Shown here: in pieces, positions 6,658-14,407 of the stretch
How positions within the stretch are numbered: the first letter of the stretch is position 1
How the letters are laid out: the number at the start of each line of letters is the position of its first letter
Source of the DNA: Bacteroidales bacterium
GTDB taxonomy: Bacteria; Bacteroidota; Bacteroidia; Bacteroidales; WCHB1-69
DNA length: 14,493 bases
NCBI GenBank assembly: GCA_023229985.1
Contig: JALNYF010000053.1
Location: 1-14,493 of the forward strand
Reading direction: 5' to 3'
Notes under the pieces: model-generated
Told to the model about the DNA's origin: nothing
The model's input: the letters and a program-made list of their open reading frames with translations, nothing else
Database searches by the model: none
Position numbers and translations under genes: made by a program

Positions 6658-8718
6658 TTACTTTTCAATTCTGATTCGGGCATCCACAGCGGTAACGCTT
6701 TTAGCGGTTCCCAGCAGCGGGTTCAGGTCCATTTCAGCGATTTCCGGTGCAGCCATTACCAAAGCAGATACGCGAGCGATGGTGTCTGCATATAATTCTT
6801 CATTAACGGGTTCTTGACCTCTCACGCCTTGCAGAATTTTGTAGCCGCGTAACTTGTGTATCAACGCCAAAGCTTCATTTTTGTTCACGGGCGTCAGCGC
6901 AGCTTGCACGTCTTTCATCACTTCTACAAAAATACCGCCTAACCCAAACAATACTTGATGTCCGAACTTGCTGTCGCGAGAGGCACCAATGAACACTTCC
7001 GTACCGAATAGCATCGGGTACATTTCAACTGCGTAAGTTTCGGGTATTTTAATCAAACGGTTAAATTCGCGAATAACGGTTTCTTCGTCTTTCACATTCA
7101 GGACAACCCCGCCGACATCGGATTTATGCACCGGTCCAACGACTTTCATCACGAGCGGATAACCGACTTGGCGAGCATAAGCCACAGCTGCATCTTCTTG
7201 ATTTACTTCTTCTTCCTTCTTGCAGGCAATGCCGGCAGCATCTAACAAAGTGCGGATATTTTCTAATGAAAGATAGCCATCTTCACAATGATCAACCACT
7301 TTTCTGATGGCAGCTGTGTCAATTTTCGGCATTTCGGGTTGAAGCGGCTGTGGGGTAGGGGTGTTGATTACTTTTGCCAAGGCGTTCCCAAACACGCACT
7401 CTTCGGGGAAATTGATGCGATGTTTATTAGTGATAAAATCGGCAATTTCTTCTTTTACATTAATAATAGAAGGAAGAATGGGGAAAATCGGTTTTTTGCA
7501 GGTTTTCATCTTTTGGTCTAAAACATCATAGACTTCCCAATTGGCAAAAAGTCCGGGCGAACCAAAAATAACCGCCATCGCGTCGATATTGTCAAATTCG
7601 TTTTCGCAATAGTCGATAATGGTGCCCAATTGCTCAGCGGTACCGGTAGCCAAAAAGTCGATTGGATTTCCGACTGCGGAGCCAGCATAGAGTTTTGAAA
7701 GCAATTCTTCCGCTTTAGGACCTTCAATATGAGGTACTTCCAACCCGTTATTGGATAAAACGTCCGTCAACATAACGGCAGGTCCGCCGGCGTGAGTGAT
7801 GATGGCGATGCGTTTTCCTTTAGGAGCGGGGTGCATAAAGATGGAGCAGACGGTGGTTAGTTCTTCGCGGTTATGGCAGCGCACGATTCCGGCTTTGCGG
7901 AAAAGGGCTTCTACGGCGACATCTGACGTAGCCAATGCACCGGTGTGTGAGGAAGCAGCGCGACTGCCCGCAGCTGAACTTCCCGATTTGATAGCTGCAA
8001 TTTTGCATCCTTTGTTAATTAACGATGATGCGTGAGTCAGCATTTTTTTCGGGTTTTTGATATTTTCCATGTATAACATGATGACGCGGGAACTTGCAGC
8101 AGGGTCAAAAGTAACATCCAAGTGTTCCAAAACTTCTTCAATGCCCATTTGCGCAGAATTGCCCACTGCCCATACACTGTTGAAAGAGAGACCGTTCGTG
8201 ATTCCGTATTCTTTAATAAACACAGCTGTGGCACCGGAACCGGTAATAAAATCAACACCTTGTGCGCTGAGTGGTGGAATCGGAGTATCAAAAGCTCCAT
8301 TGTAGTTGATGTTCAAAAAGCCTGTACAATTGGGACCAATCAGGCTGCCACCCACGCTGTTGATGGTATCTACAATCTGTTTTTCATATTGTGCACCGGC
8401 TTCATTTTCTTCCGAAAAACCGGCAGAGATGATAATGAAACCGCGTGTTCCCTTATCTTTCGCCAATACATCGACGGTAGCCGGACAATACTTGGCGGCA
8501 ATTGCCAAAATTGCGCAATCCACTTGCGGCAGTTCTTGCACTGTTGCATAGCAATGAATGCCCTGCACTTCGCTTTCTTTTGGATTGATAGCATATACAG
8601 CACCTTTGAAATTGCTTGATAGTAAATTTTTTAAAATTTTGCCGCCCGGTTTTTGCACGTCATTGGAGGCACCTATAACTACAATACTTTGAGGCTTTAA
8701 TAACTTAGGATTAATCAT
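6658..8718 (-). CDS. Acetate--CoA ligase (ADP-forming), fused alpha and beta subunits
   Basis: A 686-residue enzyme of the ADP-forming acyl-CoA synthetase superfamily. It converts acetyl-CoA (or a related acyl-CoA) + ADP + Pi to the acid + CoA + ATP, giving one ATP by substrate-level phosphorylation. Residues 1-130 are the CoA-binding Rossmann domain (VVIGASND at 13-20; GPNCTGF at 128-134). Residues 150-450 are the succinyl-CoA-ligase-like domains with the phosphohistidine motif SSHTGA (H258). Residues 470-686 are the ATP-grasp domain, with a second conserved histidine in VHKSDVGG (H531) and the closing motif EMDLNPLL (662-669). The single-chain order alpha then beta is the fused form of this family. 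It is monocistronic by layout: tRNA on the other strand upstream, and tig with its own promoter downstream. Exact acyl specificity cannot be read from sequence. Confidence 0.93.
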   Translation of the reverse strand: MINPKLLKPQSIVVIGASNDVQKPGGKILKNLLSSNFKGAVYAINPKESEVQGIHCYATVQELPQVDCAILAIAAKYCPATVDVLAKDKGTRGFIIISAGFSEENEAGAQYEKQIVDTINSVGGSLIGPNCTGFLNINYNGAFDTPIPPLSAQGVDFITGSGATAVFIKEYGITNGLSFNSVWAVGNSAQMGIEEVLEHLDVTFDPAASSRVIMLYMENIKNPKKMLTHASSLINKGCKIAAIKSGSSAAGSRAASSHTGALATSDVAVEALFRKAGIVRCHNREELTTVCSIFMHPAPKGKRIAIITHAGGPAVMLTDVLSNNGLEVPHIEGPKAEELLSKLYAGSAVGNPIDFLATGTAEQLGTIIDYCENEFDNIDAMAVIFGSPGLFANWEVYDVLDQKMKTCKKPIFPILPSIINVKEEIADFITNKHRINFPEECVFGNALAKVINTPTPQPLQPEMPKIDTAAIRKVVDHCEDGYLSLENIRTLLDAAGIACKKEEEVNQEDAAVAYARQVGYPLVMKVVGPVHKSDVGGVVLNVKDEETVIREFNRLIKIPETYAVEMYPMLFGTEVFIGASRDSKFGHQVLFGLGGIFVEVMKDVQAALTPVNKNEALALIHKLRGYKILQGVRGQEPVNEELYADTIARVSALVMAAPEIAEMDLNPLLGTAKSVTAVDARIRIEK

Positions 8719-9047
8719 GTTGTAAGTTTATTAATATTATTAATTCGTATTTATCTATAAATCAATATGTAATGTTATTAAACAATGGGTCTGCAAAGTT
8801 ACATTTTTTTTTGTTATGCTTACTTTTTTGGTCAGCCTTTTTCTTCTTATTTTTATAACTTTACAAATTGAACTTATATTTAAGTAAAGAGTGAAGACAA
8901 TCATTACAAAAAATGGAAGTCTATGAGTGCCAATAATCGATAAAAATGGACTAATAGAATGAATATTATTTGTAAAATATTGAATTTAAGTATTTTATTT
9001 TTATTAAAAAAGTTTTGAAAATTCATCGGGGGAATTGATAAAAGTTG
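8719..9047. other. AT-rich divergent intergenic region between the acetate--CoA ligase gene and tRNA-Ser
   Basis: A strongly AT-rich stretch. Near 8800 it holds the ligase promoter followed by a leader of about 70 nt, and its right end leads into the tRNA promoter. Between about 8815 and 9045 I see no open frame of credible length, no RNA fold and no clear repeat. Confidence 0.7.
8793..8801 (-). promoter_or_regulatory. Bacteroidota-type promoter (-7 box) for the ADP-forming acetate--CoA ligase
   Basis: On the minus strand the sequence reads TAACTTTGC, an exact TAnnTTTGY match. It is preceded by a run of nine A residues and lies about 75 nt upstream of the ATG, predicting a leader of about 68 nt. 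No good -33 TTTG box is visible at normal spacing. Confidence 0.6.
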
Positions 9048-9056
9048 TATTTTTGC
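9048..9056 (+). promoter_or_regulatory. Bacteroidota-type promoter (-7 box) for tRNA-Ser
   Basis: TATTTTTGC matches TAnnTTTGY exactly and ends 16 nt before the first base of the tRNA, so transcription would begin about 10 nt upstream of the mature 5' end. The -33 region is weak. Confidence 0.65.
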
Positions 9057-9072
9057 CGCTGATTTCAGTCTT

Positions 9073-9159
9073 GGAGAGATGGGTGAGTGGCTGAAACCAA
9101 CAGTTTGCTAAACTGTCGTAGGGGTAACCCTACCGCGAGTTCGAATCTCGCTCTCTCCG
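9073..9159 (+). tRNA. tRNA-Ser (anticodon GCU)
   Basis: An 87-nt class II tRNA. The acceptor stem is GGAGAGA (9073-9079) paired with TCTCTCC (9152-9158), with discriminator G at 9159, as expected for serine. The anticodon stem ACAGT/ACTGT (9100-9104, 9112-9116) encloses the loop TTGCTAA, with anticodon GCT at 9107-9109, reading AGC and AGU codons. A long variable arm (about 9117-9134, with GTAGGG/CCCTAC) confirms serine type. The T arm is GCGAG-TTCGAAT-CTCGC (9135-9151). CCA is not encoded, so it must be added after transcription. It is the only plus-strand gene in the window. Confidence 0.97.
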
Positions 9160-9165
9160 CATCAC

Positions 9166-9196
9166 AAAAAGGCAACGTAAAAACGTTGCCTTTTTT
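9166..9196 (+). terminator. Intrinsic terminator of tRNA-Ser
   Basis: A perfect 8-bp stem GGCAACGT (9171-9178) and ACGTTGCC (9183-9190) with a 4-nt AAAA loop, followed by six T residues. The preceding A run extends pairing with the T run, so the element may also work on the minus strand. It starts 7 nt after the tRNA. Confidence 0.88.
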
Positions 9197-9493
9197 GTTG
9201 TCGAAGCGTCGTCGTCGGCTAGTTGACAAAAAGTATTTAGACAACATATACAACATAATAAGGCATTCTGCATTCAATCAGTTCCAGAACAGCTGTGCAG
9301 AGAGCCTTCAGCTCGTTTGCTCATCATCGCAATAAGGCCGGCGCGCGTGCGGCGTAGCTATATACCAAAAATTTTCTTCAGCACAGCAAACTTTAAAAAA
9401 ATATTCGCAAATCAAAAATATTTGGTAGCAGCAAATCTGCATTAAAGCATTTGCGGCTTGATTCAGTGAAAATAGGAACAAATCTAACGAAAA
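9197..9493. other. Non-coding stretch downstream of tRNA-Ser, with patchy base composition
   Basis: No credible gene. The first part has a GTC triplet run (about 9208-9216). A GC-rich patch at 9336-9354 (GGCCGGC followed by GCGCGCG) stands out against AT-rich surroundings. The part from 9360 to 9490 is AT-rich again and contains an imperfect hairpin (9427-9458). I find no integrase, no transposase and no copy of the tRNA 3' end that would mark an attachment site. Confidence 0.6.
9427..9458. other. Imperfect hairpin in intergenic region
   Basis: AGCAGCAAA (9427-9435) pairs with TTTGCGGCT (9450-9458) with one mismatch. Inside this, TGC (9438-9440) pairs with GCA (9447-9449) around an ATTAAA loop. 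There is no T run on either side, so it is not a typical terminator. The function is unknown. Confidence 0.45.
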
Positions 9494-9511
9494 GCGGGCA
9501 TAACTGCCCGC
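9490..9511 (-). terminator. Probable terminator of the atp-EEP-glycosyltransferase unit
   Basis: A perfect 7-bp GC-rich stem GCGGGCA/TGCCCGC (9494-9500 and 9505-9511) with a 4-nt loop. On the minus strand it is followed by TTTTCGTT. It lies about 45 nt beyond the glycosyltransferase stop. The T tract is short, so termination may be partial. Confidence 0.6.
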
Positions 9512-9556
9512 CTGTATTTGTCCGATAATTTATATTATGTTAAATAGGATATTAAG

Positions 9557-10291
9557 CTACGCTATTCTATTCCACTTTCGGAAAAAACTACGCCATTTTA
9601 AACCAATCACTCCAAAAATGGCTTCCTTGAAAATCCCTTTATTCATCTTTGAGGTTCCCAAAGTACGGTCACGGAAAACAATCGAAACTTCCTTAATTCT
9701 AAATTTTAATTTCCAAACCGTGAATTTCATCTCTATTTGGAATCCATAACCGACGTGATGTATTTTTGAAAAATCTATCGCGCGTAAAGTGTCTGCTTTA
9801 TAACATTTAAAACCTGCTGTGGTGTCACGCACAGGAATTCCCAAAATAAAGCGAACATAAGCCGAGCCGTAATATGACATCAATAACCTTGACATGGGCC
9901 AGTTCAAAACATTGACACCATTACAATATCTTGAGCCAATGGCTAAATCGGCACCTTCCTCACTACACGCGGCGTATAAACGGTCTAAATCGTGCGGATC
10001 GTGCGAAAAATCGGCATCCATCTCAAATATAAAGTCATAATTTCTTTCCAATGCCCATTTAAAACCGTGAATGTAAGCCGTTCCCAGTCCTAATTTGCCT
10101 TTTCTCTGTTCCATAAATAGGCGTTCCGGGAACTCCTGCATCAACTTAGACACAATGGCTGCTGTCCCGTCCGGCGAATTATCTTCCACTATTAAAATAT
10201 CGGAATTATTAATAGAAAAGACGGTGCGAATAATATTTTCGATATTCTCCTTTTCGTTATACGTGGGGATAATTACTAATTTTTTATCCAT
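9557..10291 (-). CDS. GT2 glycosyltransferase, polyprenol-phosphate mannosyltransferase (DPM1-like)
   Basis: A 244-residue family 2 glycosyltransferase close to dolichol/polyprenol monophosphomannose synthases. These transfer a sugar, typically mannose from GDP-mannose, to a lipid phosphate at the cytoplasmic membrane face. Visible motifs are the start KLVIIPTYNE (4-13), VEDNSPDGT (35-43), GLGTAYIHGF (68-77), the metal-binding DAD in MDADFSHDP (91-99), and FRDRTLGTSKM (206-216). There is no C-terminal GtrA-like membrane domain, so it matches the short soluble or peripheral DPM1 type. I chose the ATG at 10291, because the family begins just before IIPTYNE. An upstream in-frame ATG at 10366 would overlap the preceding gene by 68 nt and add 25 atypical residues. 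The gap to the upstream gene is 7 nt. The donor sugar is inferred from family only. Confidence 0.9.
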   Translation of the reverse strand: MDKKLVIIPTYNEKENIENIIRTVFSINNSDILIVEDNSPDGTAAIVSKLMQEFPERLFMEQRKGKLGLGTAYIHGFKWALERNYDFIFEMDADFSHDPHDLDRLYAACSEEGADLAIGSRYCNGVNVLNWPMSRLLMSYYGSAYVRFILGIPVRDTTAGFKCYKADTLRAIDFSKIHHVGYGFQIEMKFTVWKLKFRIKEVSIVFRDRTLGTSKMNKGIFKEAIFGVIGLKWRSFFRKWNRIA

Positions 10292-10298
10292 AACGGAA

Positions 10299-11315
10299 TT
10301 ATTTGTCAAGTATGATATAAACGGGCAAATGGTCGCTATAGCCACCCATATAAGTACCTGCAGCATAAGTTCTTAACGGATAACCTTCATAAGAACCGCT
10401 TTTCGTTATTAAGAAGTTTGCGCGGAAAATTTGCACGGAATTGTACCGATACCCCGATTGCGGGTGTAACAAACCGTATGAAACAATGATTTGATCAATC
10501 ACGTTAGGTTCATCACGATAAACATAAGACCAAACACCATCCTGATATAATTTATGCATCGGATTGAACAACTGATTCACGCCGACATCTTTTATTTTTC
10601 CTTTTGCTCCCAAATACTGGGTTATGCTTTTTGCATTGGGGTTATCATTTAAGTCACCTAAAATGATAACTTTGGCAGCTGGATTGACCTGCATAATGGA
10701 ATCGGAAATATGACGGGAAAGCTCGGCAGCAGCAATACGCATCGGCATGCTTCTTTTCTCCCCTCCCCTCTTTGATGGCCAGTGATTTAAGATAAGATGC
10801 AGTGTATCAGTACCATCTAAGATTCCCTTGACTAATAGCTGGTCACGAGTTCTGAAACTTGTGTCAGACGTAATTAACGGATAACCATAGGAATAAAGCA
10901 CTTGGAATCTATCTTTTTGATAAATGAGCCCTACATCTACACCACGTCTGTCTGGTGAATCGTGATGAACGATGCCGTAATTGTAAGGTTTCAGTGAGGG
11001 CATATTGACTAAATCTCTGACTACTCTTTCGTTTTCGATTTCGGAAATTGCCAATAAAGTCGGACAACCTAAATCCTCCGCAATACGAGAGATAACGTAT
11101 GACATATTGGTTAATTTATGTTGATAACGTTCCGGTGTCCATTGGTAATCGCCCTCCGGCAAAAATTGTTCGTCGTCTATTAAGGGGTCATTTTCCGTAT
11201 CAAACAGATTCTCAAGGTTATAGAAACCTACAACAGCTTGTTTTTTCTCTTGTGCATAACTTGATGCAATGATACAAATAAGAATAAGTATGATTGACAG
11301 TGTTTTTTTAATCAT
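10299..11315 (-). CDS. Exported endonuclease/exonuclease/phosphatase (EEP) family hydrolase
   Basis: A 338-residue protein with a signal peptide (MIKKTLSIILILICIIASSYAQ without lipobox, so periplasmic or secreted), then one complete EEP fold. The metal and catalytic residues are all present: FYNLENLFDT (N33, E35), ISEIEN (E92), NHWPSKRGG (H178), LGDLNDNP (D221, N223), NVIDQI (D274) and GYSDHLPVY (D328, H329). The family contains DNases, phosphodiesterases and lipid or nucleotide phosphatases; the FYNLENLFDT and NHWPSKRGG motifs are typical of secreted nuclease-like members in Bacteroidota. The substrate is undetermined. It follows atpG by 17 nt and, unlike its neighbours, has a strong Shine-Dalgarno sequence. 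Confidence 0.92.
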   Translation of the reverse strand: MIKKTLSIILILICIIASSYAQEKKQAVVGFYNLENLFDTENDPLIDDEQFLPEGDYQWTPERYQHKLTNMSYVISRIAEDLGCPTLLAISEIENERVVRDLVNMPSLKPYNYGIVHHDSPDRRGVDVGLIYQKDRFQVLYSYGYPLITSDTSFRTRDQLLVKGILDGTDTLHLILNHWPSKRGGEKRSMPMRIAAAELSRHISDSIMQVNPAAKVIILGDLNDNPNAKSITQYLGAKGKIKDVGVNQLFNPMHKLYQDGVWSYVYRDEPNVIDQIIVSYGLLHPQSGYRYNSVQIFRANFLITKSGSYEGYPLRTYAAGTYMGGYSDHLPVYIILDK

Positions 11316-11322
11316 AAAGAAT

Positions 11323-11328
11323 CTCCTT
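11323..11328 (-). promoter_or_regulatory. Canonical Shine-Dalgarno (AAGGAG) for the EEP hydrolase gene
   Basis: The minus strand reads AAAGGAGATTCTTT before the ATG, giving AAGGAG with 7 nt spacing. The other leaders in the window are A/T-rich with no such match, apart from a partial AAGGA upstream of clpP. This site supports the start at 11315. Confidence 0.7.
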
Positions 11329-11332
11329 TAAG

Positions 11333-12211
11333 TTAATTATTTAAAGCCTCGGCACCGCTAACAATTTCAATTAATTCGTTGGTGATAGAGGACTGACGTG
11401 CATTGTTGTATTTTAGTTTCAATTCCTTCAAGATTTCATTAGCGTTATCCGTCGCTTTGTGCATCGCAGTCATACGTGCTCCATGTTCTGATGCAATAGA
11501 ATCTAATAAAGTCTTGTATAACTGTAATTTAAGAATTTTAGGAATGAGTTCACAAAGGATGGTATCTTTAGAAGGTTCAAAGATATAGTCATTCGTTTGC
11601 GTGCTCTCGGATTCGTTTTTGATGTTTTGAATGGGGAGAAAGTCTTCAGACACTAATTCCTGAGTTGCGGGATTGATAAATTTGTTATAAACGATTCTTA
11701 CTGAATCTATTTTTTTATTTATAAAATCCTGCATCAGTTGTTCTCCCAAATCAGCGATTTCGTCAAAGGCAGAAGTATCCAACAGCGTTTCGTTGAACCA
11801 AGTAATTTCGTGATTTTTAATCAGTTGTTCCTTTGCTTTTTTCCCGATGCAATAAAGTTGAACGTTTCCGTTGGCGGCTTGTTGTGCATATTCGGTTTGC
11901 AAAATATGTTCAACTTTTTTGAAGACGTTAGTATTAAAGCTTCCACACAATCCGCGGTTGGAAGAGATGACAACGATGGCAATATTTGCCTCTTTTCTTT
12001 GTTGGAAAAGGGGCATATTTTCCATTTCATCGGCTGAACTTGACAAGTTTTTCAAGATTTCGTTCAGTTTATTGGAGTAAGGTCGGAGGTTAATGATAGC
12101 GGTTTGTGCGCGTCTTAGTTTGGCAGCCGACACCATTTTCATGGCTCCCGTTATTTTTTGGGTAGATTGAACGGAAGCGATTCTGATTCTGATTTCTTTC
12201 AGGTTAGCCAT
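11333..12211 (-). CDS. atpG: F-type ATP synthase gamma subunit
   Basis: The 292-residue central stalk subunit, which rotates inside the alpha3-beta3 ring and couples proton flow to ATP synthesis. The N-terminal helix is canonical (MANLKEIRIRIASVQST followed by KITGAMKMVSAAKL). The conserved segment SSNRGLCGSFN lies at 83-93, and the C-terminal helix (SEHGARMTAMHKATDNA, then NNARQSSITNELIEIVSGAEAL) contacts alpha/beta. Length is normal. It starts 5 nt after the atpA stop in the usual order atpF-H-A-G. Confidence 0.98.
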   Translation of the reverse strand: MANLKEIRIRIASVQSTQKITGAMKMVSAAKLRRAQTAIINLRPYSNKLNEILKNLSSSADEMENMPLFQQRKEANIAIVVISSNRGLCGSFNTNVFKKVEHILQTEYAQQAANGNVQLYCIGKKAKEQLIKNHEITWFNETLLDTSAFDEIADLGEQLMQDFINKKIDSVRIVYNKFINPATQELVSEDFLPIQNIKNESESTQTNDYIFEPSKDTILCELIPKILKLQLYKTLLDSIASEHGARMTAMHKATDNANEILKELKLKYNNARQSSITNELIEIVSGAEALNN

Positions 12212-12216
12212 ATAAA

Positions 12217-13803
12217 TTACTTTTCGTACTTTTTAACCACTTCGCTACAAACTTGTTCCAATTCAGCCATAATCTTATCATCGATTTTTCCGCTTTTGAG
12301 TTCGGCTAACAGCGATTGTTTAGTTTCGCGCAAAGTGTTTAAGAATTCTGTTTCAAAGTTTTTAATTCTGCTGGTTGGTACTTTTTGGAGCAGAGCTTTT
12401 ACGCCACAATAGATAATAGCAATTTGCTCTTCTACTTTTAAAGGAGCGTATTGCGGTTGTTTCAATATTTCCACGTTTCTTTCACCCTTATCCAAAACGC
12501 TTCTCGTCGCGGCATCCACGTCAGACCCGAATTTTGCAAATGATTCCAATTCGCGATATTGGGCTTGGTCTAACTTGAGAGTACCGGCAATTTTCTTCAT
12601 GGATTTAATTTGTGCGTTACCGCCGACACGTGACACGGAGATGCCGACATTGATAGCGGGACGCACGCCGGAGTTAAACAATGAAGTTTCCAAGTAAATC
12701 TGACCGTCTGTAATGGAAATTACGTTTGTCGGAATATAGGCAGAAACGTCGCCGGCTTGGGTTTCGATGATAGGAAGTGCGGTGAGTGAGCCACCCCCTT
12801 TAACCATAGGTCTCAACACTTCGGGAAGGTCATTCATCTTTGCTGCAATTTCATCTGATTCGATAATTTTGGCAGCTCTTTCCAATAATCTTGAGTGGAG
12901 ATAGAATACGTCGCCGGGATATGCTTCACGTCCGGGTGGGCGGCGGAGTAACAAGGAGACTTCGCGGTAAGCAACAGCTTGTTTGGACAAGTCATCGAAG
13001 ATGATAAGAGCGGGTCTGCCTGAATCTCTAAAGTATTCGCCGATGGCTGCACCTGCGAAAGGAGCGTAGAATTGCATGGCAGCGGTATCGGAGGCGGTAG
13101 CATTGACAATGATAGTATAAGGCATGGCACCGTTTTCGGTCAACGTTTTAACGATTCCGGCAACGGAAGAGCCTTTTTGTCCGATGGCTACATATATACA
13201 ATATACAGGGTGACCTTCTTCGTAGAATTTCTTTTGATTAATAATTGTATCAAGCGCGATGGCACTTTTTCCGGTTTGTCGGTCGCCGATGATTAATTCG
13301 CGTTGTCCACGTCCGATAGGAATCATGGCATCAATGGCTTTGATACCGGTTTGGAGGGGTTCTTTTACCGGTTGGCGGTAGATGATACCGGGGGCTTTCC
13401 GTTCGATAGGCATTTCGTAAAGCTCACCTTCGATTTTACCTTTGCCGTCGATAGGAACACCGAGTGTATTGATAACGCGACCGCACAGCCCCTCTCCTAC
13501 TTTAATGGAGGCAATACGACCGGTACGTTTGCACATGTCGCCCTCATTTAATGTTTTGGAATCCCCTAACAATACAACGCCGACATTATCTTCTTCCAAG
13601 TTAAGGACAATACCCATAATATTTTCTTGTTTCTCGAATACGACTAATTCGCCGGATTGAGCATTTTGCAGACCATATACACGAGCAATGCCGTCGCCGA
13701 CAACCAAGACGGTACCTGTTTCAGCTAATTCTGCCTTTGAATCATAGTTTTGTAACTGTTGGCGTAATATTGCAGTTACTTCCGAAGGTTTAATTTCTGC
13801 CAT
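12217..13803 (-). CDS. atpA: F-type ATP synthase alpha subunit
   Basis: The 528-residue non-catalytic nucleotide-binding subunit of F1. The N-terminal beta-barrel runs through residues 25-95 (GTVLVVGDGIARVYGL). Walker A is GDRQTGKS (173-180), and the Walker B region is ALIIFDDLSKQAVAYRE (265-281). PPGREAYPGDVFYLHSRLLERAA lies around 289-311. The arginine finger that serves the beta catalytic site lies in SVSRVGG (R392). The helical C-terminal domain is complete. It is slightly longer than the E. coli subunit (513), as in other Bacteroidota. The leader is an A-rich stretch without Shine-Dalgarno, and the gap from atpH is 28 nt. Confidence 0.99.
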   Translation of the reverse strand: MAEIKPSEVTAILRQQLQNYDSKAELAETGTVLVVGDGIARVYGLQNAQSGELVVFEKQENIMGIVLNLEEDNVGVVLLGDSKTLNEGDMCKRTGRIASIKVGEGLCGRVINTLGVPIDGKGKIEGELYEMPIERKAPGIIYRQPVKEPLQTGIKAIDAMIPIGRGQRELIIGDRQTGKSAIALDTIINQKKFYEEGHPVYCIYVAIGQKGSSVAGIVKTLTENGAMPYTIIVNATASDTAAMQFYAPFAGAAIGEYFRDSGRPALIIFDDLSKQAVAYREVSLLLRRPPGREAYPGDVFYLHSRLLERAAKIIESDEIAAKMNDLPEVLRPMVKGGGSLTALPIIETQAGDVSAYIPTNVISITDGQIYLETSLFNSGVRPAINVGISVSRVGGNAQIKSMKKIAGTLKLDQAQYRELESFAKFGSDVDAATRSVLDKGERNVEILKQPQYAPLKVEEQIAIIYCGVKALLQKVPTSRIKNFETEFLNTLRETKQSLLAELKSGKIDDKIMAELEQVCSEVVKKYEK

Positions 13804-13831
13804 TTTATTTTTTTTTAGTTTTTACTTTTAT

Positions 13832-14389
13832 TCAAAAATTCGTTTGATATAAATTTTGAGAGAATTCGGTTTTTAATTTATTGATTTTCCCTATGATACT
13901 TGCATCGAAGAAGAAGTCATCGACTTTTACCATGACACCCCCGATAATTTTTTCATCAATAAGTTCATTAAGAAGAATGGTTGATTTCGTTTGTTCTTCT
14001 AACATTGCTTTAATTTCGTTGAGCAAAGCGGGTTGTAGTTGGGTTGCAGTTGTGAGTGTAGCACTTTTGATATGATGATGATCATAGTAGCATTGAATAA
14101 AATTCTCAAAGATAGCCATAAGAGCCGGTTCGCGGCGTTTTTTGATGATTAATCTGAGAAATTTAGCGGTAATTTCTGATATTTTACCGTTGAACAGTTC
14201 TTCAAAAATTCGATATTTCTTATCTGCAACAATGATCGGACTTTCAATGACCACGTGCAGTTCTCTGTTTTCTTTAAAGACACTTTGAACGAAAAGAATA
14301 TCTTGGTAAACGGATTCTTCCTGATTTTCTTCCAAAGCGAACAGGTGGAGGGCTTTTGCGTATCGACCGGATAATTTGGAGCTTTTCAT
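13832..14389 (-). CDS. atpH: F-type ATP synthase delta subunit
   Basis: The 185-residue peripheral-stalk subunit (OSCP homologue), which ties the top of the alpha3-beta3 ring to the b subunits. The N-terminal helical domain begins with SGRYAKALHLFA, and KFLRLIIKKRR lies at 76-86. The C-terminal signature DEKIIGGVMVKVDD (145-158) is followed by FDASI and KINKLK. Length is typical. It lies between atpF and atpA with gaps of 18 and 28 nt. Confidence 0.96.
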   Translation of the reverse strand: MKSSKLSGRYAKALHLFALEENQEESVYQDILFVQSVFKENRELHVVIESPIIVADKKYRIFEELFNGKISEITAKFLRLIIKKRREPALMAIFENFIQCYYDHHHIKSATLTTATQLQPALLNEIKAMLEEQTKSTILLNELIDEKIIGGVMVKVDDFFFDASIIGKINKLKTEFSQNLYQTNF

Positions 14390-14407
14390 TTACGTAAAAA
14401 ATTGGAA

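Noticed and set aside
8122..8619. 165-codon open frame on the plus strand inside the acetate--CoA ligase gene
   Set aside because: It lies fully antisense to a clearly conserved gene, has no promoter or recognisable domain, and its composition is that of a mirror frame.
9073..9159. tRNA-Ser as an attachment site of an integrated element
   Set aside because: No direct repeat of the tRNA 3' end and no integrase gene are found in the window.
9274..9327. 17-residue minus-strand frame (MMSKRAEGSLHSCSGTD)
   Set aside because: Too short to tell from chance, with no promoter box or ribosome site nearby.
9087..9335. 82-codon plus-strand frame starting inside tRNA-Ser
   Set aside because: It runs through the tRNA and its terminator and has no protein-like features.
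10292..10366. 25-residue N-terminal extension of the glycosyltransferase, with a hydrophobic stretch
   Set aside because: It overlaps the end of the EEP gene, and the family normally begins at the internal Met before KLVIIPTYNE.
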